In this document: positions 33,465 to 45,100 of the stretch, in pieces | Position numbering within the stretch: the first letter of the stretch is position 1 | Layout: the number at the start of each line of letters is the position of its first letter | Assembly (NCBI GenBank): GCA_964446485.1 | Contig: CAYUOU010000007.1 | Location: 1 to 64,000, forward strand | Direction: 5' to 3' | DNA length: 64,000 bases | Origin: JBDRRP01 sp964446485 | Lineage (GTDB): Bacteria; Desulfobacterota; Desulfobacteria; Desulfobacterales; JBDRRP01 | The notes under the pieces: generated by a model | The model's database searches: none | What the model was told of the DNA's origin: nothing | What the model saw: the letters and a program-made list of their open reading frames with translations, nothing else | Made by a program: the position numbers and the translations under genes

Positions 33465-33495
33465 AAAAGGCGATGCGTGTCGCATCGCCTTTTTT
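33465..33495. terminator. Bidirectional intrinsic terminator
   Basis: AAAAGGCGATGCG, a TGT loop and CGCATCGCCTTTTTT form a perfect stem with an A-tract on one side and a T-tract on the other. It can stop both pgm from the left and the small minus-strand gene from the right. Confidence 0.92.
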
Positions 33496-33537
33496 ACTAC
33501 GCGCACCCGCCCCCATCAGGCGGAAAAATATCAAGGG

Positions 33538-33750
33538 CTAAACAGTGGAACGGTCTGTCTTCAGGTCCGCACAATCCATGGAAAGCGCGGCCATGAGTTC
33601 GATGATTCGCTCGTCTTTGGTTTTGATGTGCGTAAACGGTTCGTGAACGAATCCTTCCCTGATGGTGGTAAGCTTCTTTTGGAACAGCTGATATTCATCT
33701 GTCCCGCCAAAGCATTTATAAATATAATACCAATCTTGAGGATTTTGCAT
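33538..33750 (-). CDS. Small hypothetical protein
   Basis: The 70-residue product is not recognised. It is soluble, with an aromatic N terminus (NPQDWYYIYKCFGG) and a mixed charged remainder. AGAGGT lies about 6 bases before the ATG, and a bidirectional terminator lies beyond its stop. These make it a credible gene. It shares the strand of the large repeat-protein genes to its right but is separated from them by about 150 bases. Confidence 0.6.
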   Translation of the reverse strand: MQNPQDWYYIYKCFGGTDEYQLFQKKLTTIREGFVHEPFTHIKTKDERIIELMAALSMDCADLKTDRSTV

Positions 33751-33901
33751 ACCGGTACCTCTTTTCAGCGTGAGGAATCGAGCGTGAGGATAAGTTTGAA
33801 TTTGTACCAGGTTCAGCCGACAACATCAAGATGTGCGACACGCCAATGATGCCCTATCGCAACACTAAGAGGTATACTATGCATGAATTGTGAGAACATC
33901 A

Positions 33902-36124
33902 TTAGCGGAAGGTAACGAAATCATTGTTACTCGCCGTGCCGATGAAACATCCGCCCCCACCACCGCCACCGCCGCCGCCCACCGTGGGAGGAATGGTTCT
34001 GGCGACCCTCAGGTCGCCGTTGGCGGCATCGTAGTAGCTGATATGCGTCCTGCCATAGACGTCCCGGGCGATGCTGGTGTATTCCCCCACCATGCCCTCG
34101 GCGCCGTCCACGGTGGTCGAGCCCCATTGACCGCTGGCGTCGAGCACAGCAATTTTCAACGCCCCGTTGGTGGCGTCATAATAGCTGATCGCCGGGGCGC
34201 CGTTGATGAGCAGGATCGCCGTGTGCAGGCCCACCACATCCGTGCCGCCATCATTGGTATCTGCCACCGTGGTGAGATTCCATCCGCCAGCCCCGTCGCC
34301 CGCCGCGTATTTCAGATCGCCGTTGGCGAAGTCGAAATAGCTGATATGGGGCTTGTTGCCGCTGCCCACCGTGATACCCGAGTATTGCCCAACATCGGTG
34401 TCGGTATCCACCGCGGCAATGGTCCAGCTGCCTGCAGTGCCGCTGGCATATTTCAGGTTCCCATTGGTGATGTCATAGTAGCTGATGTGAACGGTGTCGG
34501 TGGCGTCCACGGTGATGGCGGTGTACCAGCCAATATTCTCACCGGGCAATGAGCCGATGGGTGGATCCACAAACTCGTCGATCCATGCCCCAGTAGCGTT
34601 AGTTGCATATTTGAGCGCGCCGTTGGTGGCGTCATAGTAGCTGATGTGCGCACGGCCTGCGCTGTCCATGGCGATGGACGTGTAAGATCCAACGAAACCG
34701 GTGCTGTCCACGGTGGTCAACACCCATGCACCCGAAGCATTGGTCGCGTATTTGAGGTCGTCATTGTCCAGGTCAAAGTAGCTGATGTGGAGATTATTGC
34801 CGCTGTCAATGGCAATGTCCGCGTAGCGCCCCACGTCGCCGACGGTGTCCACCGTCACGGCGACCCAGGGTCCGGTGACGTTGGTGGCATATTTCAGGTC
34901 TTTGTTGAGGACATCGTAATAGGCCACATGGGCAAAACCCCCGGAGTCGGTCTCGATGCCAGTGTAGCGCCCCACATCCCCGGCGGTCTCCACGACAACC
35001 GGTGCCGTGAACGGATTGGTGATGTATTTGAGACGGAAGGCAGTGTTGTCCAGGTAGCTGATATGAACCACGGGGTTGCCCAGGGTATCTGTGGACAGCG
35101 CAAGGGCTGCGTTATTCCCCACATTGCCACTGCTGTCCAATTGGGCGTTCACCCAGATGTTGGGATTCGGAAAGTTCGTGGGTGTGTTCGTGGCATATTT
35201 CAGGGCGCCGCCGGTGGCGTCGTAGTAAGCGATGTGCGCTTTTAAAGAGTCGTCGATGGCGATGGAACTATATCTGCCAACATCGTTGGCACCGCCGTTG
35301 TCCACAGTTTCAGGTGCCGACCACGCACCGAATGTCCCGGCCGTATATTTCAGGTCTCCATTGGTTCCATCGTAGTAGCTGATATAGGCCTTATCGGCGC
35401 CGTCCAACGCGATGGCGGCGTATTGGCCCACATTGCCCGGTGAATCGACCGTTTCGGCGGCCCACCCACCCGAGGCATTGGTGGCGTATTTGAGATCGAA
35501 ATTATCCGCATCGTAGTATGCGATGTGCGCCCGATCCGCAGTGTCCAGGGCAATGGTGCTGAACTGCCCCACATCGCCTGCTGTGTCCACTGTCTCAAGG
35601 GTCCAGGCTCCGGTGGGACTGGGCGCCGTCGCATGTTTCAAATCCCCGTTAGAAACATCGTAGTAGCTGATATGAATGGCACCGGTGCTGTCCAATGAAA
35701 TGGACGTGTAGGTACCGACGTTTCCGGAAGCATCCACGACGGTCTGCCGCCACGTTCCGGATTGATTCGTTGCGTATTTTAGATTCTGGTTGGCGGCATC
35801 GTAGTAGCTGATATGAAGCTTGTCGCTGCCGTCTGCGGCGAGGCTCGCATGGGTGCCCACGCGAGAGGCCGCATCCGCGGTTTCCTGCCGCCACACGGCA
35901 CCGGTGAAGTAGGCATGGTAGAGTTGGTCCTGACCGTAGACGATGTGGGGGTTGCCGACGCTGTCAACGGCAATGGATCTCGGCGTCAGTTCGCTGAACT
36001 GCCGGGGCGCATCCGCCAATTGGATATCCCAGTTTTCCGCCATGACCATTGCCGAGCCCAGCCCCAATAGGCCCATTATTATGGCCAGGCACATCGTCAG
36101 TCGATACCGGCTAAATACACCCAC
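33902..36124 (-). CDS. Secreted propeller-like repeat protein with shortened CFI-box C terminus
   Basis: The 740-residue protein has a signal peptide (about 1-29, ending AMVMA) and then about thirteen repeats of roughly 50 residues. These are built around the pattern DVGxYxSIALD, AHISYYDxxNGxLKYAT and GxW, resembling blades of a beta-propeller or BNR/sialidase-type fold. It ends in a run of nine glycines and CFIGTAS with only eight residues after it. The CFI-box C-terminal domain seen in other exported repeat proteins is longer, so this one seems cut short. The GTG at 36124 follows AGGAG at a spacing of 7. It starts 73 bases past the stop of the giant gene on the same strand, so co-expression is likely. 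Function in surface binding is inference. Confidence 0.8.
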   Translation of the reverse strand: MGVFSRYRLTMCLAIIMGLLGLGSAMVMAENWDIQLADAPRQFSELTPRSIAVDSVGNPHIVYGQDQLYHAYFTGAVWRQETADAASRVGTHASLAADGSDKLHISYYDAANQNLKYATNQSGTWRQTVVDASGNVGTYTSISLDSTGAIHISYYDVSNGDLKHATAPSPTGAWTLETVDTAGDVGQFSTIALDTADRAHIAYYDADNFDLKYATNASGGWAAETVDSPGNVGQYAAIALDGADKAYISYYDGTNGDLKYTAGTFGAWSAPETVDNGGANDVGRYSSIAIDDSLKAHIAYYDATGGALKYATNTPTNFPNPNIWVNAQLDSSGNVGNNAALALSTDTLGNPVVHISYLDNTAFRLKYITNPFTAPVVVETAGDVGRYTGIETDSGGFAHVAYYDVLNKDLKYATNVTGPWVAVTVDTVGDVGRYADIAIDSGNNLHISYFDLDNDDLKYATNASGAWVLTTVDSTGFVGSYTSIAMDSAGRAHISYYDATNGALKYATNATGAWIDEFVDPPIGSLPGENIGWYTAITVDATDTVHISYYDITNGNLKYASGTAGSWTIAAVDTDTDVGQYSGITVGSGNKPHISYFDFANGDLKYAAGDGAGGWNLTTVADTNDGGTDVVGLHTAILLINGAPAISYYDATNGALKIAVLDASGQWGSTTVDGAEGMVGEYTSIARDVYGRTHISYYDAANGDLRVARTIPPTVGGGGGGGGGGCFIGTASNNDFVTFR

Positions 36125-36197
36125 TCATATTCTCCTAATATGACCGGCGGCCGCTCTCAGCTTCTGTAGGAAACCGCCTTTCAGAATTAATAATACA

Positions 36198-39100
36198 TCA
36201 ACGAACATTACCGCCGGATTCGTCGGGGATCTTGGCCTTTTTATCTAAACTCGCGCGCTGCTTCAACTGGGGATCGCTCAAGGGACCGACCGCAAAGTCC
36301 AAGGGGATGATGGTGCCCCGAACGGTGGCCATGGCATCACCGCTGTCTGTTTGAACCGATTGGGATTCGGTTTCATTACCGTATGCCGCTGCCTGTACCG
36401 TGACGCCGGCGTTTCCTGACCGCGCCGCGGATGATGTTGTTGCCATGGGGGCGATGATGTTTGTATCACCCGACGCGGGTTCCCCGTCGGAGCTCGCCTG
36501 GGCCTCGTCGGCGGCAGTGACGCCGGTTTCGACAAGGGCGGCTGTCGCGATACGCGGGAACGCGATTGGCGCCACGTCAAAGACTGCCGGCATAATTGTC
36601 GCCGCTGCTTCTGACGATGCCGTGGGCCCATCAAGCGAAGCGACATCCACAATGGTGCCGGTATCCGCCGCTACCATCGGGGCCGGGGCAGAAAAGACGG
36701 ACAGCGAGGTCCTTGCCGGTTGAGGTGTTGCCTCCGCCGGAACTGCGGCATCCCCATCCGAAAAGCCTGCCGGCGTCGTGACGCCATAGCTGAACACCAT
36801 GACATTGGACAAGGGATTGAATCCCGCGGGGTTCCAAGACTGTACCGTCCAACTGTAACTGCCATCTTCAAAGGTCATGGCCGGTGACCAGGTGCCCACT
36901 GAATCGAACCATTGCTCCTTGAAGAAATCGCCGTCCTTCAAGATGATCACCCGGTACCATTGGACATTGGGAAGCAGGGTCCAGGTGAAAGTGACGCCGG
37001 AAGGGCTTCCCAGGCTGCCGCTGGGGCTGATGGCCGTGGGCGTACCGGCGGCACCCGCAGCCGGAATGATGAATTGCGCAGGCGCGGATGTCAGCCCTGC
37101 CGGGGTGTTCCCATCCAGCGGCTGCACGGTCCAGCGATAGGCGCCCGCCGCAAAGGCCGAGCCCGGAGCCCACTGCGTCGCGCCGTCAACCACCTGGGTC
37201 AAGAATGAGGCGCCGTCCTTCTCTACGACAACCTGGTAGCGGGTGATTCCGCTGACGGGCGTCCAGATGAAGACAAGGCCGTCACCGGTTGTCGTACCGC
37301 TGGGTGCCAGAGCCTCCGGCCGGGCCTTGATGGTGAATGTTGCCGGATCCGATTTGGTGCCGAAACCCGCGGGGCTCCAGGGCTGCACCGTCCAAGCGTA
37401 GTCGCCTTGCGGGAAAGGATAGCTCGGGATCCACTCCGTACCGTCGACCCATAGCGCGTCAAAGACGGAACCGTTCCGGAGGATTTGCAGGTAGTACCGG
37501 GTTGCCCCATCGACGGACGGCCACCGGAAGGTGCCCCCGTCGCTGGTGAGCACGGTGATATCGTTGGTGGGTGTCGTCATCGGCGCATTCACCGACACAT
37601 CGTCCGCGGTGATCCCGATAGACCCGGTTCCGGTGGTGGTGATTGGCGCATTGACCGAGATGGTGCCGTCCTGAGATGTCAATATCACCGAACCATCGTC
37701 GGTGGTGGTCAACCCGCTGACCGGATCGTCCGCAACAGGAACCGGGGTACCGTCGTTCAAGACCCTGTCGATATTCAACGGACCCACCGTCCCGACTTCG
37801 AAGCTGTCGACATCGCTGATATAGATGCCGCCGCTGCCGGAGGTGGCGGCCACGGTGTTCACTGCTGTATCCAGCGGGTCGCCTTCCGTGCCGATGCCAA
37901 GGCCCGCATCCATTTTCAACCCGTCGGCGATCACATCTGTAGTGGTGTCGCCGCCGTCGATAATCGATCCTGCTGTGGCCGTTAGGCTCACATCGCCGGC
38001 GGCGGCATCGATACCGCCGACTAAAATGTCCTGGTCCGCCGTGTAGCGGATATTGCCGTCGGCGCTCTGGGTGGTGACCCCGTCGGTCATGGTAATGGAA
38101 CCGGCACCGGCCGCCACATCGATGGTGCCGCCGTTGGAGATAATGTCGGCACCCTGGGCCACATCGGTGCCGGCCAGCAGAAGAACGCCGCCGGTGCCCG
38201 AAGTGGTCACGGTATTGGTGACTGCAGCCCCACCGGCCGCGGCGATGATGCCGACGTTTCCGCCGCCGGCATCGACGTTGCCAAGGGTAACGTCCAGGGC
38301 GGCTGTGTAGGCGATATCTCCGCCGGCGCTCTGGCTTGCCGCACTATCGGCCATAGCGATGGTACCGGCACCGGCAGACACGCCGATGGCGCCACCGCCG
38401 GTCGTGATATCGGCATTCTGCGTGACGTGGGCGCCTGCTTGCAGGTCGACACTGCCGGTCTCGGTGGTGATGCCGGCATTCTGGGTGACGTCCCCATCCG
38501 ATGCCAGGGTGACGTCACCACCGCCGGTGGCAGCCACCGGGCCGTCTATGGTGAGCGCACCGTTGACGACTTGCTGACTTACTGAGCCGCCGTCCGTCGT
38601 CGAGAATCCGCTCAGCGCCGGATCGGTGAGCACTGTTCCATCCTCGAGTACGAGGGTCTGCTCCGCCACGGTGCCGATGGACAGCGCGCCGTCATTGGCC
38701 ACGTGGATGCCCCCGCTGCCGGCTGTGGCGGCAATGGTGTTCACCATGGTGTCGATGGGGTCCTCGGCGGTCCCGATGCCGATACCGGCCGTAAGTTTCA
38801 AAGTGTCTGCGACCACGTCCGTATCGCTGTCACCACCGTCGAGAATGGATCCACCGGCGGCAAGGGTCACATCCCCTGCCCCCGAATCGATGCCGGAGAG
38901 GGTCACATCCTGCGCCGCGGCGTAGCGGATGATGCCATCGGTAACCTGTGTAAGGGTTCCATCAGTCATAATGACGGATCCGGCGAGGGATTCCACATTG
39001 ATGCCGCCGGCCACAGCGGAGACATCCGCCTGTTGGGTTACATCGCCGGATGCCAGAAGCAGTATCACCCCGGCCCCGGCGACACGCACATCGGCATTCA

Positions 39101-42100
39101 CTGTGAGCGCGCTGTTGGGAAGGACAACGGAAATCGCCGGTGCCGTGCCGGCGGCGGTGATCCCCGTGCCGGTGATGGTCAGGTCGTCGGCTTCCTCGAT
39201 GAACACCCCACCCTGGCCGGCGGCTGCCGACACCGAAGTCAAATTCGTGTCGATATCGCCGGCACCCACAAAGCCCATGGTGGTGCCCGCCGTCAGGACA
39301 GCGCTGTTGCCGGAAATATTTGCATCCTCGCTGGTGGAGTTATCGATGATGGCGCCGGTGGTGGCCGTCACCACGACACTGGCTGCGGAAAGGGCGCTCA
39401 GGGCCACATCGCCTTGTGCCACGAGTGTGGCGGATGCAGCGGCCTGCGCTGCCGTGCCGTCGGCCATCGTGATATTGCCGCCGGTCACATCCAACGTGCC
39501 AAGCTCGCCGCCGGTGGTCGCGCCCATGTCGGCGTTGAAAATGACATCACCGTCACCGCCGACCAAGGTCAGATCCTTCTGCCCACCGACGTGGCTGTTC
39601 GCCGGGCTGTCGGCGGTGAAGATGATGTCTCCGATACCGATACCGGTGGCAACGCTCACATCGCTTCCAAGTGTGACGGCGCCGTTGAAGCGAACATCGT
39701 CGCCGGTGGTGGTCACCGTCATGCCTGCTGCGCCGCCGTTCAGGACAATCCCGCTGCCGTTGATGACATCGGCACCCGTGCCGATGTCGATGGCGCCGTC
39801 GGTGGCGACCACAGTCACCGGGCCGGTGAGCCCTGTCTCCGTGTCGCTGCCGCCAAGGACCACCCCGCCATCGGCCCGTTCCACCGTCAATGCGCCGATG
39901 GGTGTGCTGACGCCGATGTCTTCATTGAACGCCACGCTGCCGGTGCCGGCGGCCAGGGTCAGGTCGTTGACCTCGCCAGGAGTGCCGTCCACCGGCGCGT
40001 TGTTGGTGAAGGTAATGTCTCCGGCGCCGGTACCGGTGTCGATGCGCACGGCGCTGGCCAAGGTGACCGCCGTGTCAAAGACGATATCCTGCCCGGCCGT
40101 AGTGATGGTAAACGTGTCGTCGCCGCCGTCCAGGGTGATGTTGGTGGCGGAAACGGTCAGCGCGCCAAGGATGTCATCGGCGCCCAGATCGCCGCCGAAG
40201 GTCACGGTGCCGGTTCCGGCGGTGAGGACCAGCGGGTTGTTCTCACCGGTCTGGCTGTCAATGGGGCTGTCCGGCGTAAAGGTGATGTCCCCGGCGCCAG
40301 CGCCGGTGTCGACAGTCACCGCGCTCTGGAGTGTGACGGCGCCGTTGAAGCGCACGTCGTCGCCGGTGGTGGTAACGGCCAGTGCGCCGGCCCCGCCGTT
40401 GAGGATGATACCGGTGCCGGTAATGGCAGCAATGCTGCCAATGTCGACGGCCCCATCGGTGTTGACCGCGTTCACCGGACCGGTGAGCGCCGTCTCGGTG
40501 TCGCTGGTCCCGAAGGTGACGCCGCCGGCCGCCGTCTCCACGGTAAAGGTGCCGATGCTCTGGATGGCGCCGATATCCTCATTGAAGAAAACGCTTCCCG
40601 CACCGGCGGCCAGGGTCAGATCGTTATGCTCGCCGGCGATGCTGTCGATGGGACTGGCCGAAGAGAAAGCGATGCTGCCGGCGCCGCTGCCCGTGTCGAT
40701 GGTCACTGCGCTGCCCAGGGTGACCGGCCCATGGAATCCCACATCAGCGCCTGCGGTGACGATGGTGACATCGCCCGCGCCGCCGTCCAAGGTAATGTCG
40801 GCTGCCGTGACAGCCAATGGACCAAGGCTGCCGCCAGTGCCCATGTCGCCGCCGGCAAGCACAGCACCGGTACCGGCCGTCAGGGTCAGGGGGTAGCTAT
40901 TGGCCGGATCGATGACATCGCTGGTGACGCCGGCGATGGTGGTGGCGAAGAAGGACCCCGTGCCGTCGTTGTTCTCATCCAGTTCCGTATCGAGCGATGC
41001 CCGGAAGGTCTCCTCGGCGTTGACCGCCGCGATGACCTCGTTGGCCGTGGAGCCCCACACCAGAGCCTTTAGATCGCTCGTCACATCGGGGAATGCTATC
41101 TCCGTAAAGGTCCCGAAACCGGTGTTCCCCGGATCCAGGTCCGTATTCAGCGTCGCCGTGAAAGTGTCGTTCGCCTCGTTGTTGATGGCGGCGACGACAT
41201 CGTTGGCAGTAGAGTCAGCAGCGATGTGGACGGTGAGCACGTTGGTGCCGGCATCATAGGTTGCCGTCTCGGAGAATTTGGCCCCATCCATCACGAAAAC
41301 GATGTCTGTGCTCTGCGGGGTGCCCTGGTTCTTGGCCTCGAGGGTCAGGGCGTTGTTGTCGCCGTCCGGATCGATGCTGCCCACGGCCACGGCCACGCTC
41401 TTGATGTGGATGGTCAGCATGTTGGCGACCGGGTCGTACTCAACCCATTCCTCGCCCTTTTCCACATCGTCCACGAAAACGATGTCGGTGTTTCGGTAGG
41501 CCTCGCCCGGGATAGCGGCGACAAAGGTGATGGCGTTATCGCTGCCATCCGGATCGATGGATCCAGTGGCGATCCCAAAAGCACTGTCGACGGTACCGCT
41601 GCCGGTGAAGACGATGTCGCCGGGCAGCGCCGCACCGGTGTCCATGACCACTTCGGATGCCATGACCACGTCGCCGTTCAATCGAATGTCGCCGCCGAGG
41701 GTGCTGAGGGTCAGGGGCGTGTCTGCACCGCCGCGGTTGATGGCCGCGATGACATGGCTGGCCGTGGAAACGCCTGCCTGGACGTGGAGGGTCAGCGTAT
41801 TGGTGAAGGCGTCGAAATCGGCGGTTTCGGTGCCTGCCGCCGCCAGACCGTCCACCACCACGACGGTCAGCGCCGTCAGGTCGTAAGCGGGGTCACCGGC
41901 CGTGAATACCAGGGCGTTGTCATTTCCGGGCAGATCCAGCAAACCGGCCGCAGTCACCGTGTTGTAGATGCCGGGCGGAAGGGTCCCGGTGCCGTCGTTA
42001 TCCGGGTCGTTGTCGCTGCCGTTCAGGACGGCGGCAAAGGTGCCGTCATCGTTGATGGCAGCGACGACCTGCGTAGCCGTTGATTCGCCGGCCGCCATGT

Positions 42101-45100
42101 GAATGGTCAGGGTATTGGTGCCGGCATCGTAATCCACGGTTTCCGCGCCCGCCGTGTCCACGTCGTCGATAAATTCAACCGTCAAGGCCTCAACATCCAC
42201 GCCGGGAACACCGGTCGACAGGACGAACGCGTTGTTGTCACCGGAATAATCCACCAGGCCCGCTGCGGTTAATTGATTGAAGTCCCCTGGCAGGAAGGTG
42301 CCGGTGCCGTCGCTGGCCGGGTTGGTATCGCTGTCTGTGAGGTCAGCGGTGAAGTGCCCGCCGTTGAACACGATACCGGTGACGCCGATTTCAGAGGCAC
42401 TGCCCACATCGATGCCGTTGACCGCCGTCACCTGGGCCACCGGGCCGCTGTCGACGCCATCGGTGCCTGCGGTGCCGAAGACCACGCCGGTGGCGCCGGT
42501 GACGATGAGGCTGCCCAGTTCATTGGCCGCAGCGCCGGCACCGATGTCGGCGTTGAAGAATACCGTGCCGGTGCCGGCGGACACGATCAGATCGTTCATC
42601 TCACCGGTCTGGCTGTCCACCGGGCTGTCGTTGGTAAAGGTGACGTCGCCGGGTCCGGTATCGGTGTCGATGGTCACATCGCCGGCCAGCATTACCGCAC
42701 CGTTGAGTCGGATGTCTTCACCGTCGGTGGACAGCGTCAGCGCACTGCCGCCGCCGTTGAACACGATGCCAAGGCCGCCGATGGCCTGCGTGCCGACGCC
42801 GAGATCGATGGGGCCGGCGGTGTCGACCACGGTCACAGGGCCGGTGATGCCGCTGCCGGGCGTCTCGCTGTCGCTGCCGCCGAACACCACCCCGCCGTCG
42901 GCGCGGACCACAGTAAGGGCGCCAATGGGGGTCCCAGCGCCCAGATCTTCGTTAAATGTCACGCTGCCCGTGCCGGCGGTAAGCGTCAGGTCGTTGGCTT
43001 CGCCCGTTTCGCTGTCCACGGGGCTGTCGTTGGTGAAGGTGATGTCGCCGGCGCCCGAACCGGTGTCCATGGATACCGCACTGGACAGGGTCACGGCACC
43101 GTTGAACCGTACCGGCGAATCGGTGGTGGTGACGGCCAGGGTGTCGTTTCCGCCGTTGAGGACAATGCCGCCGGCGATGGTGTTGGTGGCGGTGCCCACG
43201 TCGATGAGACCGGCAGTGGCGATGACGGTCACCGGACCAGTGGCACCGGCCCCGGCCGTTTCCGTGTCGGCCTCGCCGAAGAAGACGCCCGCATCGGCGC
43301 GGGTAATGATCAGATCGCCCAGGGCCTGGGAGGCGCCAATGTCTTCATTGAACCGCACGGCGCCGGTGCCGGCGGTGATGGTGAGGTCATTGTTTTCACC
43401 GATCGGGGCGATGTCGCTGGTGACGTCGGCGTAGGCGCCGGCCAGGAAGAACCCGGTGCCGTCGTTGTTCACATCGGCCAGGGAGTTCAGGGCCGCCGTG
43501 AAGGTGCCTTCGGCGCCAACAGCGGCGATGATATCACCGGCCGTGGATCCGCCGACGGCTTTTTCTTCATCGGTCACGTCGGTGAAGGTGGTTGCCGTGA
43601 AGGTACCGGTGCCGTCGTTGGGCATGAGGTCGCTCAGGGAGGCGGTGAAAGCCCCCGTGGCCTCGGCGTTGATGGCGGCAATCACCTCGTCGGCCGTGGA
43701 GCCGCCGTCACCGGCCTGCATATGGACCGTCAAGGTGTTGGTGCCGATGTCGTACTCGGCCGTTTCGCTGCCCTTGACGGCGTCATCCACGAACACCACA
43801 TCCACATTGGCGAAGGCCGCGCCGGAGGCGTTGGCAACCAAAGCGATGTCGTTGTTGTCGCCTGCCGGGTTGAAATACCCAGTGGCCACGGTGTCGCTCA
43901 CGATATGAACGGTCAGGGTGTTGGTGGTTCTGTCGTAGGTGGCCGTTTCGCCGCCCACCGCCGGTGCGTCGTCCACGAAGATTACGGTCAGATCCTGGTA
44001 GATCTCTCCCGGGCTCGCGGCAGTGAAGGTCAAGGCATTGTTGCCGCCGGCCGAATCCAGGGTCCCCACGGCCAGGCCGAAATCGCTGTCCACCGGACTG
44101 TCATTGGTGAAGGCGACGTCGCCGGCCATCGCCACGCCGGTGGTGATGGCAAGATCGGTTTCCAGGCTCACGGCGCCGTTGAGGCGGATGGTGTCGCCAG
44201 AGGTGGAGAGCGTGATGAGGTTCGCCGTCGTGCCGCCGTTGAGAACGATGCCGCCGCTGCCGATGGCAGACGTGGCGCCCACATCGATGTCCGTGGTGGC
44301 GGTGTTGCCGTCCCCCGCAATGTTCACCAGGGACACCGGGCCGAGGTCGCCGAACGCCGTGTCGGATCCGCCGAAGATCACGCCGTCGGCATCGGTGACC
44401 ACCAGCCGCCTTAAGGCGCTGGCGTCGCCGATATTGGCGTTGAAGGAAACCGTTCCGGTGCCGCCGGTGAGGGTGAGATCGTTGGTCTCGCCGCTGGCGC
44501 TGTCCACCGCTGCCTGGCGGGTGAAAAGAATGTCGCCGGCACCGGCGCCCGTATCCACCGCCACATGGGTGTCGAGGGTGACGGTTCCGTTGAATCGAAC
44601 GCTGTCGTCGCTGGTAGTGAGGGTGATCAGATTGGCAGCCGTGCCGCCGTTGAGGACAATGCCCCCGGCACCGATGGCGGTGACGCTGCCGATATCGAGA
44701 TCGATGGTGGCATCGTCGTCATCGCCGGCAATGGTCACTGCCGTCACCGGACCCAGGTCGCCGATCGCCGCATCGGCACCGCCGAAAGTCACGCCGTCGG
44801 CATCGGTGACGATGAGACGACCCAGGCCGGTGCCTGCCGCCGCCGCACCCACAGTGGCGTTGAAGGCCACCGCGCCGGTGCCCGCCGTGATCCTGAGATC
44901 GTTGGCCTCGTTGGCATCGCTGTCCACAGTCGCGTGCTGCGTAAACATGACATCCCCGCCGCCCAAACCCGTATCCAGGGACACGTGAGCGCCCAGGGCC
45001 ACCGGCCCGTTGAAGCGCATGTCGCCGCCGTCGGTGGTCACGGCCATCTGCAGGGTCTGGGGAGTGACACCGCCGATTTCGGTTACATCAATGAAATCTC

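Noticed and set aside
38703..41072. A 789-codon open frame on the plus strand
   Set aside because: It is antisense to the repeat-rich giant gene. Its low-complexity Gly/His/Val composition mirrors the complementary codon bias, and no ribosome binding site or domain is seen.
42273..44414. A 713-codon plus-strand frame with histidine/glycine-rich sequence
   Set aside because: Same reason: a shadow of the beta-helix repeat tract, repetitive only because the sense strand is.
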